Assembly (NCBI RefSeq): GCF_003711225.1
Contig: NZ_CP031030.1
Location: 434,001-498,000, forward strand
DNA length: 64,000 nt
Source of the DNA: Runella sp. SP2
GTDB taxonomy: Bacteria; Bacteroidota; Bacteroidia; Cytophagales; Spirosomataceae
Direction: 5' to 3'
Each line of letters opens with the position of its first letter. Position 1 is the first letter of the stretch. Both the position numbers and the translations under genes were made by a program. This document shows, one piece after another, positions 35,251-43,703 of this stretch. The notes under the pieces are model-generated. The model was not told the DNA's origin, ran no database searches, and saw only the letters and a list, made by a program, of their open reading frames with translations.

Positions 35251-36171
35251 TTAAGCATATAACTGAGTTAGCCGATACAGGAAGAATTCTATGTTTCTTA
35301 CCCCTCTGAATTGACTTCTGAACGCTTTGATTTTAGCGTTGAAGGATTCGGCAGAAGCATTAGTACTTCTATTATCAAAGTAATTAAGAATCGTCTCATA
35401 GTGGTTTTGGATGGAGCGCGCCACCGTATTAAAGGCTTTAAATCCAGACTGACGTACTTTCTCGTGCCATTTGGCGAGTCGTGCCAATCCATACAGTTTA
35501 TCATTGGTATGCTCAAAAATATGACTCAAAGACATGGTTAATTCATAAGCTTTTTTCAAGTCAGCATAGCGCTCAAAGAGTAATATTGCCCTTTGTTTTT
35601 GATTCTCTGTCCAATCTTTCTGCTTTTTGTAGAGCACATACCGGCTGCGAGCTAATAGCTGTTTAATTGTGTCACCATTGGATAATAGTTCCGGTTGATA
35701 GTCAGTCGAAGTTGATTTAGCGTGCTCTATAGCTTCATTTTCGGCATCCAATGCATCCCACCTGTGTTTGACCCGCATTTCCTGAAGAGCCTCTGCGGCC
35801 AGTTTTTGAACATGAAAGCGGTCAGTGACTCTGGTCGCTTTAGGAAAGCACCGTTTGGCAATCAGTTCCATATTACCCGCCATATCCAACGTTATCTCTT
35901 TTACTTTTTTGCGCTGACTTTCAGGGATTTTACGAAGAACTTCAATGACTTTTTCAGCTTTTGTTCCTGCCACAACAGCTACAATACTGCCTTTTCCTCC
36001 CTTGGCGGCCTTATTGGTCAAAATCGTATAAAGCTCTCCATGCGATAGGCTTGTCTCATCAATTGATAAGTGGCTACCCAAATTTTGAGGGTATAAAAGC
36101 CAGTTCTTGGCATGACTTCTTTGGTTCCAATTTTTAAAACCACTCTGATAATCATGGTAATGGCGTAGCAA
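35251..36171 (-). CDS. ISL3-family transposase, catalytic part
   Basis: 306 aa from the first ATG; the frame stays open back to about 36234 with family-like sequence (NSVYSIGKFYGVKGKG), so the protein is probably made as a fusion with the upstream ORF by a +1 (or -2) shift over a T8A3 run. The DDE region shows LSIDETSLSHGELYTI (first Asp), KEITLDMAGNMELIAKRCFP, RVTDRFHVQKLA (second Asp) and a late SAESFNAKIKAFR block with the final Glu. It would cut and join IS ends. Confidence 0.8.
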   Translation of the reverse strand: MLRHYHDYQSGFKNWNQRSHAKNWLLYPQNLGSHLSIDETSLSHGELYTILTNKAAKGGKGSIVAVVAGTKAEKVIEVLRKIPESQRKKVKEITLDMAGNMELIAKRCFPKATRVTDRFHVQKLAAEALQEMRVKHRWDALDAENEAIEHAKSTSTDYQPELLSNGDTIKQLLARSRYVLYKKQKDWTENQKQRAILLFERYADLKKAYELTMSLSHIFEHTNDKLYGLARLAKWHEKVRQSGFKAFNTVARSIQNHYETILNYFDNRSTNASAESFNAKIKAFRSQFRGVRNIEFFLYRLTQLYA

Positions 36172-36226
36172 ACCTTTGCCCTTAACACCATAAAATTTCC
36201 CAATTGAATAGACGCTATTGGGGTTA

Positions 36227-36577
36227 TTATTGAGTGATTCCCTTTAAAAAAAACGCGAACTCACTCGTCATCCGCGTTCCTTTTTCTACTTCTGTCCAAT
36301 CTCTGTAGACAACCTTTTGGGTCTTGGTGTTTAGCCACCTGCGACGCTTAATGTGTAGAAATACCTTATGGCCGCGAATGGGAAAATCCTGAACTGTAAT
36401 CGAGGGAAAGAAACCTTTGGATAACAGATTCGCCCGATCAGGGTGAGCAGTAGAAGCGTTCTTTTCTTCCAGATGCACCTGAAAGCAATCTTCTTGCTTG
36501 TCAACGGAAAGCAAAATAAAGTTTTCAAGAAGGAACTCAGGTAACAGAAACTGAACGATAGGTAGGAAACTCTCCAA
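36227..36577 (-). CDS. ISL3/ISAon1-type transposase, N-terminal region
   Basis: 116 aa: MESFLPIVQFLLPEFLLENF, then DFPIRGHKVFLHIKRRRWLN and QKVVYRDWTEVEKGTRMTSE. This is the separate N-terminal ORF that Bacteroidetes ISL3 elements carry before the catalytic ORF. The typical cysteine zinc finger of other ISL3 transposases is not seen. The frame ends just after TTTTTTTTAAAG, the likely shift site. Confidence 0.75.
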   Translation of the reverse strand: MESFLPIVQFLLPEFLLENFILLSVDKQEDCFQVHLEEKNASTAHPDRANLLSKGFFPSITVQDFPIRGHKVFLHIKRRRWLNTKTQKVVYRDWTEVEKGTRMTSEFAFFLKGITQ

Positions 36578-36692
36578 AGCAAGTACGATTGATTAAAAGC
36601 ACAAACTTAAAAAAATCCAACGCACTCCACAAATTTTGAACTTGATCCTTCGTAAACTTTTCAAATGTTTACGAATAGTTTACCAAAGAAAA

Positions 36693-36723
36693 AAGCCGCT
36701 ACGAATTTTCATCGTAACGGCTT
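36693..36723 (-). terminator. Terminator of the tRNA-Phe gene
   Basis: On the minus strand AAGCCG-T-TACGA pairs with TCGTA-G-CGGCTT around a 7-nt loop, followed by a T-run. It lies 11 bp downstream of the tRNA 3' end and survives next to the IS. Confidence 0.8.
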
Positions 36724-36733
36724 GATTTTGAGG

Positions 36734-36806
36734 TGGTGATGGACGGAATCGAACCGCCGACACAAGGATTTTCAGTCCTTTGCTCTACCGACTGAGCTAC
36801 ATCACC
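36734..36806 (-). tRNA. tRNA-Phe(GAA)
   Basis: 73 nt on the minus strand. The acceptor stem GGTGATG pairs with CATCACC, discriminator A; D-arm GCTC/GAGC; anticodon stem AAGGA/TCCTT with loop CTGAAAA (anticodon GAA); T-arm with TTCGATT. The 3' CCA is not encoded in full. Its 3' end faces the accessory region to the left, an orientation used by many integrative elements as an att site, though no duplicated 3' end was found in the window. A CATCTTTG block at about 36843-36850 upstream may be the promoter core. Confidence 0.95.
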
Positions 36807-36933
36807 ATTGTTTTTTGTTTTGTTCCCGTCGTTCGGGAGTGCAAAGATGTGCGATGTGTTTTTTAAATGCAAACGTTTTTGCTGAAAAAATATCAAAAAA
36901 ATGTCCTCAGTTTTGTATCTTATTGTTTTTCAG

Positions 36934-36981
36934 AGCGTTTTAGGGTGAAAAATTTTTAAAAATTTTTCACCCTAAAACGCT
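36934..36981 (-). terminator. 48-bp perfect palindrome after the 36990 gene
   Basis: Two 24-bp arms, AGCGTTTTAGGGTGAAAAAT plus TTTT and its exact complement, meet with no loop. It lies 9 bp past the stop of the minus-strand gene at 36990. Probably a strong terminator, working in both directions, between that gene and tRNA-Phe. Confidence 0.7.
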
Positions 36982-36989
36982 TCTAATCG

Positions 36990-39347
36990 TTATTGGCCTA
37001 CAAAATCGCGGTAGGTGCTACATTCTTCGATGATTTCTTTGGTGTAGGCAGAGTTGGCATAATTGCGACGAAGTAAAACAAAGTACTTGCCTAAGCGCTT
37101 CTTTTGCTCTTCGTCCATGCGCTTTTTAAATGCCACTTGAGTAGCTTCATCGTAACAAAGGTCGCGGCCTTCGTTGGCCTTAAAGACATAGAACGCACTT
37201 GCTTCACAGAGAGATGCCCCAAAGGCGGCTTTGGCGGCTAATTCGGGGTCTTTGGTCAATTGTAATGCCTTTTCAAAATACGTTTTTGCTTTGGCAGAAG
37301 TGTAATAATCGACACCTGTTAGGTCGCGCGGAGGATAGGTGTATTCGTATTCGCTGCTACTACGTTGGCGGTTGAGCAATAACCAGCTATTTCCAAAATA
37401 CCCCATGTTGTAAGCACCACAACCCAACAAATAAGCCGCTTGGGCATTGCCTGCGTTCATTTGGGTTTCTAATTGAACCATACGAGCCGCGAATGCTGCG
37501 GGAGTCAGGGTTTGCGACGGACTTTGTCCATTATCGGGTTTGATATAAAACGGATTTTCCGTGAGGTAGTCGCTGAAGGGGGAATCCGTCCACGTTTTGG
37601 GTGACACATTTTTCCATGCTTCGGTCGCTTGGGCGTACTGGTGTTCCCCCAAAAGGCGGCGACCTAAAACAACGTTCAAGTAGTCAGCATTTAGCCCCGA
37701 TAGTCCCACGAGGCGTTTGCCAAAATCGTCCAATTGGGGTTGCTTTGCGTACGAAATCGCTTCGCGTAAGGTTTCTATCGGAGTACTATCCTCCAATGCG
37801 TAGCGGTCAGAGTTGGTGGCAAAAGCGGGGGCGTAGCCGTCGGCATTAACTGGGCGTGACTGCCAACTAGCCGCCGCTTCCAACAAAAAAGCTTTGGCCA
37901 AATGAGTGGCCGAAACCTCGCCCGACGACGATTTGCTGCTACAGCTTGACCACCATCCGCCCGATTTTTTTTCTTCGGTAGGTTGCCCTCGGTACATTCT
38001 TGCCAACAAGCCACAGGCACGCGTATAGGCATTAACGATGCGGAAATTTTCCGATTTATTGAGTTTTTCTAACATTCCAATCACTTTGCCTTCAAACTCA
38101 GGGGTAATTCCTTCTTGCTGAGCAATCAACAACAATACTTCTTGAATGTCCATTTGTTGTTTGAGATAGTCGTTGGGGGCGGGAGCGGCTTTGGCCTGCG
38201 TAAGGTATTCCTCTGATTTTTTGTAGTCTTTGTTGACATAGGCAACGTAAGACGCAGAAGTGTACCAAAAGGAAGGATTTCCCAACGCTTTGTTAGAAGC
38301 ATTTTCAACACAAAAATCCCCTAATTGTTCAAAGTACGATTTGCTTTCTTCGCGGCGCTTTTCGTAGGCCAGGGTATCTTCTACGTAGGGCATTTCGCCG
38401 TTGGCATAGTATTCGTTTTTGTTGATTTCACGCGCTGTGATAAGCTCAATAAGGGCGTTTTTAGGATTTAACTCCGTTACTTTTTTGAGCATTGGTAGCC
38501 CATCTTCCAAAGGCTGAATGGCGCTCAGGGCGTAAACAGCGGCTTTTTCGGCGTTGTTTTGGCAACAGTCTAGTGCTTTTTCTTGAAAACGAACTCCCTT
38601 GATGCGTAAACTCAAATCGGCTTCACGGCGGCGCGATGGGCAACGGTCAAACAGTTGGGCAAACTCGTACAGCGCTTTGGCAGTATCGCCTAATGCCATG
38701 GTAGCACCCGCTTTTCGGGAAAAAGCCCAGTCGCTGATAAAGGTTTTGCTTTTCAATGGTTTGATTAACTCATCATAGAGCTTGACGCAATTGTCAGGTT
38801 GTTCCAAAATCATGGCCAATTTTACCGCCTGAAATCCGTAACGTTCTTTCAAAAACGGGTCGGTCGTACTGCGGGCCAATTGTTGGGTTTTGGTAAATGC
38901 TTCCGCCAACACCAACGAATCTTTGCTTCCTTCTTCCCACGAATAGACCGAAGGCTGGTACGATTTTTCAATCGACTTGGCCAGTTGGAGATAATTAACA
39001 GCCGCTTTGTTGCCCTTCAACATGAGGCGGTTGGGAAGGGTGTTGTTGGCACTTTCGGTATAAAAATAATTGTAGGCGATGGTTTCGTCCACCCCTGCGT
39101 ATTTCGCCCAGGCTTGGGAGTTAATATCTTGTTCAGGACGCAGGGTGTCGCTGTAATCGTCCAAATACAAAAATTGTTGGGTAAAGTGGTAGCGCCCGTC
39201 GCCCGCCTGAGCAGTGGCGGTTTCGGGTAAAAAATAGCTCGTAAATTCGTTCAAATCAGCAGGGCCTCCTGCGCAGGCAAGGAGTATCAGTACTGCAATG
39301 GTTCTAGCGGAATGCTTGAATAATTTGTTGGAGAGAATCTCTTTCAT
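36990..39347 (-). CDS. Large lipoprotein with helical (TPR-like) repeats
   Basis: 785 aa. The N-terminus has a basic start, a hydrophobic stretch and a lipobox-like LILLACAGG, so it is probably anchored in the outer or inner membrane. The body is helical, with repeated short helices rich in A, Y and L (for example VKLYDELIKPLKSKTF, AKAYLLGCGAYN-like segments), suggesting TPR-like stacking and a scaffolding role. No enzyme motif seen. Its first 44 bp overlap the end of the membrane-protein gene upstream, so the two are probably translated together and may act together in the envelope. Function unknown. Confidence 0.65.
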   Translation of the reverse strand: MKEILSNKLFKHSARTIAVLILLACAGGPADLNEFTSYFLPETATAQAGDGRYHFTQQFLYLDDYSDTLRPEQDINSQAWAKYAGVDETIAYNYFYTESANNTLPNRLMLKGNKAAVNYLQLAKSIEKSYQPSVYSWEEGSKDSLVLAEAFTKTQQLARSTTDPFLKERYGFQAVKLAMILEQPDNCVKLYDELIKPLKSKTFISDWAFSRKAGATMALGDTAKALYEFAQLFDRCPSRRREADLSLRIKGVRFQEKALDCCQNNAEKAAVYALSAIQPLEDGLPMLKKVTELNPKNALIELITAREINKNEYYANGEMPYVEDTLAYEKRREESKSYFEQLGDFCVENASNKALGNPSFWYTSASYVAYVNKDYKKSEEYLTQAKAAPAPNDYLKQQMDIQEVLLLIAQQEGITPEFEGKVIGMLEKLNKSENFRIVNAYTRACGLLARMYRGQPTEEKKSGGWWSSCSSKSSSGEVSATHLAKAFLLEAAASWQSRPVNADGYAPAFATNSDRYALEDSTPIETLREAISYAKQPQLDDFGKRLVGLSGLNADYLNVVLGRRLLGEHQYAQATEAWKNVSPKTWTDSPFSDYLTENPFYIKPDNGQSPSQTLTPAAFAARMVQLETQMNAGNAQAAYLLGCGAYNMGYFGNSWLLLNRQRSSSEYEYTYPPRDLTGVDYYTSAKAKTYFEKALQLTKDPELAAKAAFGASLCEASAFYVFKANEGRDLCYDEATQVAFKKRMDEEQKKRLGKYFVLLRRNYANSAYTKEIIEECSTYRDFVGQ

Positions 39348-41952
39348 AATGGGAGAGGTTGGTCGAATCTAAGTGGTACAACGCAAAGGTAAGCTTAGTA
39401 TTTTGTATTTCTTGAGCTAAAGTTCGGGCACTTATTGAAAGGTGATTGACGGTACTTTCTTCTACCCGAAAACGGTCGCCACGCCGTACCGAAATCCCCC
39501 ACAAGTGTGTATTAGTAAGGGCGATGTATTGGTTAGTTTCGGTTGCTTTTTTGAATAATGAATTATCTTGAAAGTCTTTGTGAGACAGGTGATTGATGAT
39601 TTTTAATGGCCGCCCATTTCGATAAAAAATAGCCCAGCGGAATAAAGGTAAAACAACGTCGAGTGACAATGGATAATCCGAGATGTAATCGGCATATCTG
39701 CTGGCGGTGGTTAGGTCGAGAATGGAGTTTTCGGTGCGTGGACTTTTCCAATCACCCATGTTGTAATACATCAACATTCCACGGGCTACGGGAGGGACTC
39801 CCGTGGTTCGGTAAAATTTGATTTGGTGCAAACGAATAGTAGCAGAGAGGGCTACTTTATGGCCAAAATGGTTGTTATTTTCGTCCAGTCGCTTAGAAAG
39901 TTGATTCAATAATTCAAAATACTTAGTCTTTGTTTGTAAAGTCCAGTCACAGTCGATTTGCAGTTCATGGATGTGCAAAGTCTTGCGTGAAAACATTGCA
40001 CTATTATCTATCCTAGGAACATTCGCTTGCGACTGTTGACGATGGATTTGCCAAATCTTCTGCTGAATCTTCTTGGCCAACTCTTCTACCCCTCCCCACG
40101 AAAGCTTTTCGAGGGTGTGGTTGGTGATAAAAACGGTAGGTACAAACGTTACAGGCGGATTTTCCTTGAAATAAACCACCGCTTTGGGAACCGCTTGCTT
40201 GCGGACAGGGTCCCAGTCCACGTCAAAAAATCGAATGTAAAGCTTGTTGACGCCGTTTTGGGTCAGGGCTTTTTTCTCGTAATCCGAAAGAGAAAATACA
40301 GATTTCCAGTAATAAAACGCCTTGGTGGTTTGTTTGGGTACGAAGGGCGTATTGGGTGCAAAATAACGGAGATAGGCGGCGTCTTTTTTGCCTAAATACT
40401 GCGATACAACGTCAAATTCACCCCAATGATAATGGCTTAAATAATGAATGGAGTAGGGGGTGAAATCGCGGATGCTTTTGTTGGTAGTGGCAATGTACGG
40501 TCGGGGAGTTAGCCACAGTGCATGGTGCTTGAAAGGTAAAAACGCACTAAAAATGGCGACTAACCCAAGGCCAACCCGAAGGTATTTATCTTGGAAAAAT
40601 GAAGCACGAAGCGAGCGAGCTAACCCCCAACAAAGCACCAATGTAGCAGGCAGTCCCGCGCGACGAGGTAGGTCGTTGTAATGGCCATACTTAAAGAGGG
40701 TTAGTGCAAAAAGTACAATGAGTGAAAGGCAAAGCAGCTGAAATTCAGCGGGAGAGAATGCTCCTTTTTTCTTCAAATAAACAATCAAAATTGCCCAAAT
40801 ACCGACGACCAAGAAGATGAAAACTCCCCAAAGGGCAAATTGATGCGGAGTTGATAACAAGCTCCACCACCAACCTCGCTCGTCGTGCAATGGAATGTGT
40901 CCTGAGAAAAACAGAAATGCAGGTATCGAAATAATTAAAACTAAAAAAAATGTCCACAAATGACTGGAATCCCACAAGTCGCTACCTGCTGCCCGCCGAC
41001 TGCTGTATTCCTGAAAAACCTGATAGCCCAAAAACGGCAAAAGCCCCACCGCCACCAACGGCGACCAGTAGAGGGTGGTTGCAATTAGGAGTAGGGTTAG
41101 TTTGGTTGCCTGTTTTCTGTTTCCTGTTTCGGGTTTACTGTTTTTTTGTTTTTGTTCCAAACCTAAAACCCGAAACCCCAGACCCGAAACTCCAAACCTG
41201 AAACTCCAAACTCCAAACTCCAAACTTAACAACCGAAGAAACAACGCCGTAGCAAGCCAAGCGGGGAGGGCGTGCTGTGGGGAAGCCGAAAACGAGTCGA
41301 TGTGACTGATAAACATCAATCCGCCAGGGGATTGAATGAGTTCGATGGTATGGTCATTCGTCCAAATATCCCGTAAGGTAGCACCGATTGGAAGCGGTGA
41401 TTTGATGATTTCGTACAGCAATAATAGGCCGTTGGGACTGCTGAAGAGTGCAAAAAATAACAAAAGTCGTTTGCCACCTAATTGATAAAGTAGCCAAACG
41501 ACAAGCCAAAGCCCTAACCACGTCCAACCAAAAAGGTAATAAGGTATAGCCGCCATGCCACCTGATAGTTTGGCCAAGGCGGCAGCGGGTAAATAATAGG
41601 CCAGGTAATAGCACAAATAACTACCATCAGAATACTGTACGGGCCACGAATACCGTACTAAGTTGTTGAGGACGAGGTTGTGTTTGTAGTAGTCGAAATG
41701 CTGCGGGCGAAAACCCCCGACTCCCGCCAAGTACGTCCACATAAAGGCGGCTATACCACAATAGAATAAAGCCAAAATGGACGTTTTGGTGGGTTTTTCA
41801 TTCCAAAAAGAAACAATAGTGGGGTAAAGAGGAAACAGGAATCCCGCTAACGCAACGGTACTTACCAACGCAACCCAAGGCGAAAACCATCCCCACCAAA
41901 AAAGCAGTAACGGAAAAGCCAAATAAAGCAGAACAGCCAACGCAGTTTTCAT
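39304..41952 (-). CDS. Multi-span membrane protein of unknown function
   Basis: About 882 aa from ATG 41952 (MKTALAVLLYLAFPLLLFWW). The N-terminal 500 residues have about ten membrane spans arranged like GT-C type glycosyltransferases or related polytopic proteins; the C-terminal 350 residues are soluble and may face the periplasm. No catalytic signature was identified. The coding sequence contains two in-frame repeat insertions: a run built of AAACTCC units (about 41130-41235) and a GVPPVA palindrome (39779-39806). A TAGCTTTG promoter-like block lies 7 bp before the ATG, which would leave almost no leader. It overlaps the 785-aa lipoprotein gene by 44 bp. Confidence 0.6.
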   Translation of the reverse strand: MKTALAVLLYLAFPLLLFWWGWFSPWVALVSTVALAGFLFPLYPTIVSFWNEKPTKTSILALFYCGIAAFMWTYLAGVGGFRPQHFDYYKHNLVLNNLVRYSWPVQYSDGSYLCYYLAYYLPAAALAKLSGGMAAIPYYLFGWTWLGLWLVVWLLYQLGGKRLLLFFALFSSPNGLLLLYEIIKSPLPIGATLRDIWTNDHTIELIQSPGGLMFISHIDSFSASPQHALPAWLATALFLRLLSLEFGVWSFRFGVSGLGFRVLGLEQKQKNSKPETGNRKQATKLTLLLIATTLYWSPLVAVGLLPFLGYQVFQEYSSRRAAGSDLWDSSHLWTFFLVLIISIPAFLFFSGHIPLHDERGWWWSLLSTPHQFALWGVFIFLVVGIWAILIVYLKKKGAFSPAEFQLLCLSLIVLFALTLFKYGHYNDLPRRAGLPATLVLCWGLARSLRASFFQDKYLRVGLGLVAIFSAFLPFKHHALWLTPRPYIATTNKSIRDFTPYSIHYLSHYHWGEFDVVSQYLGKKDAAYLRYFAPNTPFVPKQTTKAFYYWKSVFSLSDYEKKALTQNGVNKLYIRFFDVDWDPVRKQAVPKAVVYFKENPPVTFVPTVFITNHTLEKLSWGGVEELAKKIQQKIWQIHRQQSQANVPRIDNSAMFSRKTLHIHELQIDCDWTLQTKTKYFELLNQLSKRLDENNNHFGHKVALSATIRLHQIKFYRTTGVPPVARGMLMYYNMGDWKSPRTENSILDLTTASRYADYISDYPLSLDVVLPLFRWAIFYRNGRPLKIINHLSHKDFQDNSLFKKATETNQYIALTNTHLWGISVRRGDRFRVEESTVNHLSISARTLAQEIQNTKLTFALYHLDSTNLSHYERDSLQQIIQAFR
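39779..39806. repeat. In-frame GVPPVA-type palindromic repeat inside a gene
   Basis: CCACGGG and CCCGTGG arms with a nested hairpin (ACGGGAG, 3-nt loop, CTCCCGT; 39788-39804). On the minus strand it encodes TGVPPVARG within the membrane protein. Such GVPPVA-coding palindromes are known to sit both between and within genes. Confidence 0.65.
41130..41235. repeat. Low-complexity AAACTCC repeat inside the membrane-protein gene
   Basis: Tandem degenerate units of the type GAAACTCCAAAC/CTCCAAACTCC run for about 100 bp. They encode the unusual FGVWSFRFGVSGLGFRVLG stretch and the following basic, glutamine- and asparagine-rich tail between two membrane spans. The flanking protein reads through in frame. 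Confidence 0.6.
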
Positions 41953-42050
41953 AGGTGGCAAAGCTACAAAACTGCCTGCCAAAAATTATCTTTTGAAAGC
42001 GGTAAACCTTCGGGAAGATGGCCTTATTTTCGCAAAAAAATAACGACCCT
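41953..42050. promoter_or_regulatory. Divergent promoters between the membrane protein and iscS
   Basis: Minus strand: TAGCTTTG (41959-41966), a TAnnTTTG -7 element. Plus strand: TATTTTCG (about 42026-42033). The second lies inside the upstream extension of the cysteine desulfurase frame and so supports its ATG at 42051. Confidence 0.5.
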
Positions 42051-43190
42051 ATGCGACTTCCAGTGTATCTCGATTACAACGCCACTACGCCCGTGGACCC
42101 GCGGGTGTTAGAAACCATGTTGCCTTGGTTTACGGAGCAGTTTGGAAATGCCGCTAGTCGGACGCATTTATACGGCTGGACGGCGGAGGAGGCAGTAGCT
42201 ACGGCAAGAAAACAAATAGCAAAGTTGTTGAATGTTACGCCCAAAGAAGTAGTGTTTACGAGCGGAGCTACGGAGGCGAATAACTTGGCCATTAAGGGAG
42301 TTTTTGAAAAAAAGAGCCACGTAGGAAAACACATCATCACCGTCGCGACCGAGCACAAAGCCGTGCTTGATACCTGTCATCATTTGGAACAACTAGGAGC
42401 TGACATTACCTATCTGGTACCTACAGCTGATGGGCTAATTACACCTCAGCAAGTATCTGAAGTCTTGCGTTCAGATACAATTTTGGTGTCGGTGATGTAT
42501 GCCAACAACGAAATTGGGGTGATTCAACCCATTCGCGACATTGCGGAGGTAGCGCATCGAGCAGGGGCTTTGTTTCATACGGATGCCACGCAAGCGATTG
42601 GAAAACTGCCGATTGATATGCCGTTGGAAGGAATTGACTTGCTGAGTTTGTCGGCGCATAAGCTATACGGCCCCAAAGGAATTGGTGCGTTGGTGGTACG
42701 TTCGGGCGTAGAAATAGCCTCGCAAATGGACGGTGGTGGGCACGAACGAGGGCGTCGCTCGGGTACGCTCAACGTACCTGGGATTGTCGGGCTAGGGAAA
42801 GCCTGCGAAATTGCGCAAAAAGAAATGAAGTCGGAAACGACTCGGCTGGAAGGGTTGCGCAATCGCTTAGAAAGTGAAATTCTATCTAAAGTGCCCGATA
42901 CTTTTGTGAATGGAGCAACGGAATATCGACTGTCGCATTTGACCAATATTTGTTTTGAAAACGTGGACGGCGAAAACCTACTGCTGAGCCTGCGCGATGT
43001 GGCCGTTTCTACGGGCTCGGCTTGCACGTCGGCGTCGGTATTGCCTTCTTATGTTTTAAAAATCCTTGGTTTGACCGATGACCAAGCGTATGCGTCTTTG
43101 CGGATGAGTTTAGGACGTTTTACAACGGAGGAAGAAATTACGTTTGCCATCCATCACATCGTTGAAGTGGTGCAAAAAATGCGAGGATAG
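42051..43190 (+). CDS. iscS: Cysteine desulfurase (IscS/NifS type)
   Basis: 379 aa PLP enzyme that takes sulfur from cysteine for Fe-S clusters and tRNA thiolation. It shows VYLDYNATTPVDPRV at the start, FTSGATEANNLAIKG, TEHKAVLDTC, the PLP lysine K204 in SLSAHKLYGPKG and the active-site cysteine C325 in STGSACTSAS. The start at 42051 (MRLPVYLDYN) is preferred to 42018 because the promoter-like TATTTTCG lies between them. No scaffold gene (IscU) is adjacent. Single transcription unit ended by a palindrome. Confidence 0.92.
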   Translation: MRLPVYLDYNATTPVDPRVLETMLPWFTEQFGNAASRTHLYGWTAEEAVATARKQIAKLLNVTPKEVVFTSGATEANNLAIKGVFEKKSHVGKHIITVATEHKAVLDTCHHLEQLGADITYLVPTADGLITPQQVSEVLRSDTILVSVMYANNEIGVIQPIRDIAEVAHRAGALFHTDATQAIGKLPIDMPLEGIDLLSLSAHKLYGPKGIGALVVRSGVEIASQMDGGGHERGRRSGTLNVPGIVGLGKACEIAQKEMKSETTRLEGLRNRLESEILSKVPDTFVNGATEYRLSHLTNICFENVDGENLLLSLRDVAVSTGSACTSASVLPSYVLKILGLTDDQAYASLRMSLGRFTTEEEITFAIHHIVEVVQKMRG

Positions 43191-43192
43191 CC

Positions 43193-43242
43193 AACCTACC
43201 GAAAGTTTTAAACTTTCGGTAGGTTCAAACTTTCGGTAGGTT
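43193..43242. terminator. Palindromic terminator between iscS and the VOC gene
   Basis: AACCTACCGAAAGTTT and its complement (43193-43225, 1-nt loop), followed by a second half-copy to 43242. It serves two converging genes. The same core, CCGAAAGTTT, recurs at 43665-43693. Confidence 0.7.
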
Positions 43243-43251
43243 AGAAAAAAG

Positions 43252-43659
43252 CTATTTATGCTCAATCAAATCCCACCAATTGCCGTACAAATCTTCAAAA
43301 ACAGCCACTGTACCGTAAGGTTCCTCGACAGGCTGGCGCACAAATTTGACGCCGTTGTCGAGGTACAATTGATAATCTCTCCAAAAATCGTCGGTAGTCA
43401 AAAACAGGAAAACTCGTCCTCCTGTCTGATTTCCAACTCGGCTTTGTTGTTCGTCATTGGCTGCTTTGGCCAGCAAAAGCGCAGATTCTGACGCGCCTTT
43501 GGGTCTTACCAATACCCATCTTTTGGTAGGACTTAGTTGAGTGTCTTCGACCAAATCAAAATGTAATTTCTGGGTATAAAATTCGATGGCATCGTCATAA
43601 TCGGTTACTACCAAGGCTAGATGAGCAATGTGCTGTTTCATGGATTTGATGTTTTTCAT
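43252..43659 (-). CDS. VOC (glyoxalase/bleomycin-resistance fold) protein
   Basis: 135 aa from ATG 43659 or 129 aa from 43641 (MKQHIAHLALVVTDYDDAIE). Typical two-repeat VOC layout: H near the start, FYTQKLHFDLVED, VFLFLTTDDFWRDY, and EEPYGTVAVFEDLYGNWWDL with a late Glu metal ligand. Such proteins are metal-dependent lyases, dioxygenases or drug-binding proteins; the substrate is unknown. The frame is open upstream but crosses a terminator and the neighbouring gene, so the longer start is rejected. Confidence 0.8.
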   Translation of the reverse strand: MKNIKSMKQHIAHLALVVTDYDDAIEFYTQKLHFDLVEDTQLSPTKRWVLVRPKGASESALLLAKAANDEQQSRVGNQTGGRVFLFLTTDDFWRDYQLYLDNGVKFVRQPVEEPYGTVAVFEDLYGNWWDLIEHK

Positions 43660-43664
43660 TTGAA

Positions 43665-43693
43665 CCTCCCGAAAGTTTAAAACTTTCGGGAGG
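43665..43693. terminator. Palindromic terminator after the FAD monooxygenase
   Basis: CCTCCCGAAAGTTT and AAACTTTCGGGAGG, 14-bp arms with a 1-nt spacer, 10 bp after the monooxygenase stop and just upstream of the VOC start. Same core as at 43193. Confidence 0.65.
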
Positions 43694-43703
43694 TAGGCAA
43701 ACA

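Larger units (their letters stand above)
35209..36657 (-). mobile_element. ISL3-type insertion sequence (ISAon1-like)
   Basis: About 1.45 kb bounded by imperfect inverted repeats of roughly 40 bp; the outer parts match in TTCAAAATTTGTGGAG at the left end and its complement CTCCACAAATTTTGAA at the right end. It carries a two-frame transposase on the minus strand. No flanking target duplication was recognised. It sits between the RHS operon and tRNA-Phe. Confidence 0.75.

Noticed and set aside
36646-36673. Short inverted repeat CGTAAAC/GTTTACG at the IS right end as a target-site duplication
   Set aside because: It is inverted, not direct, and has no counterpart at the left end.
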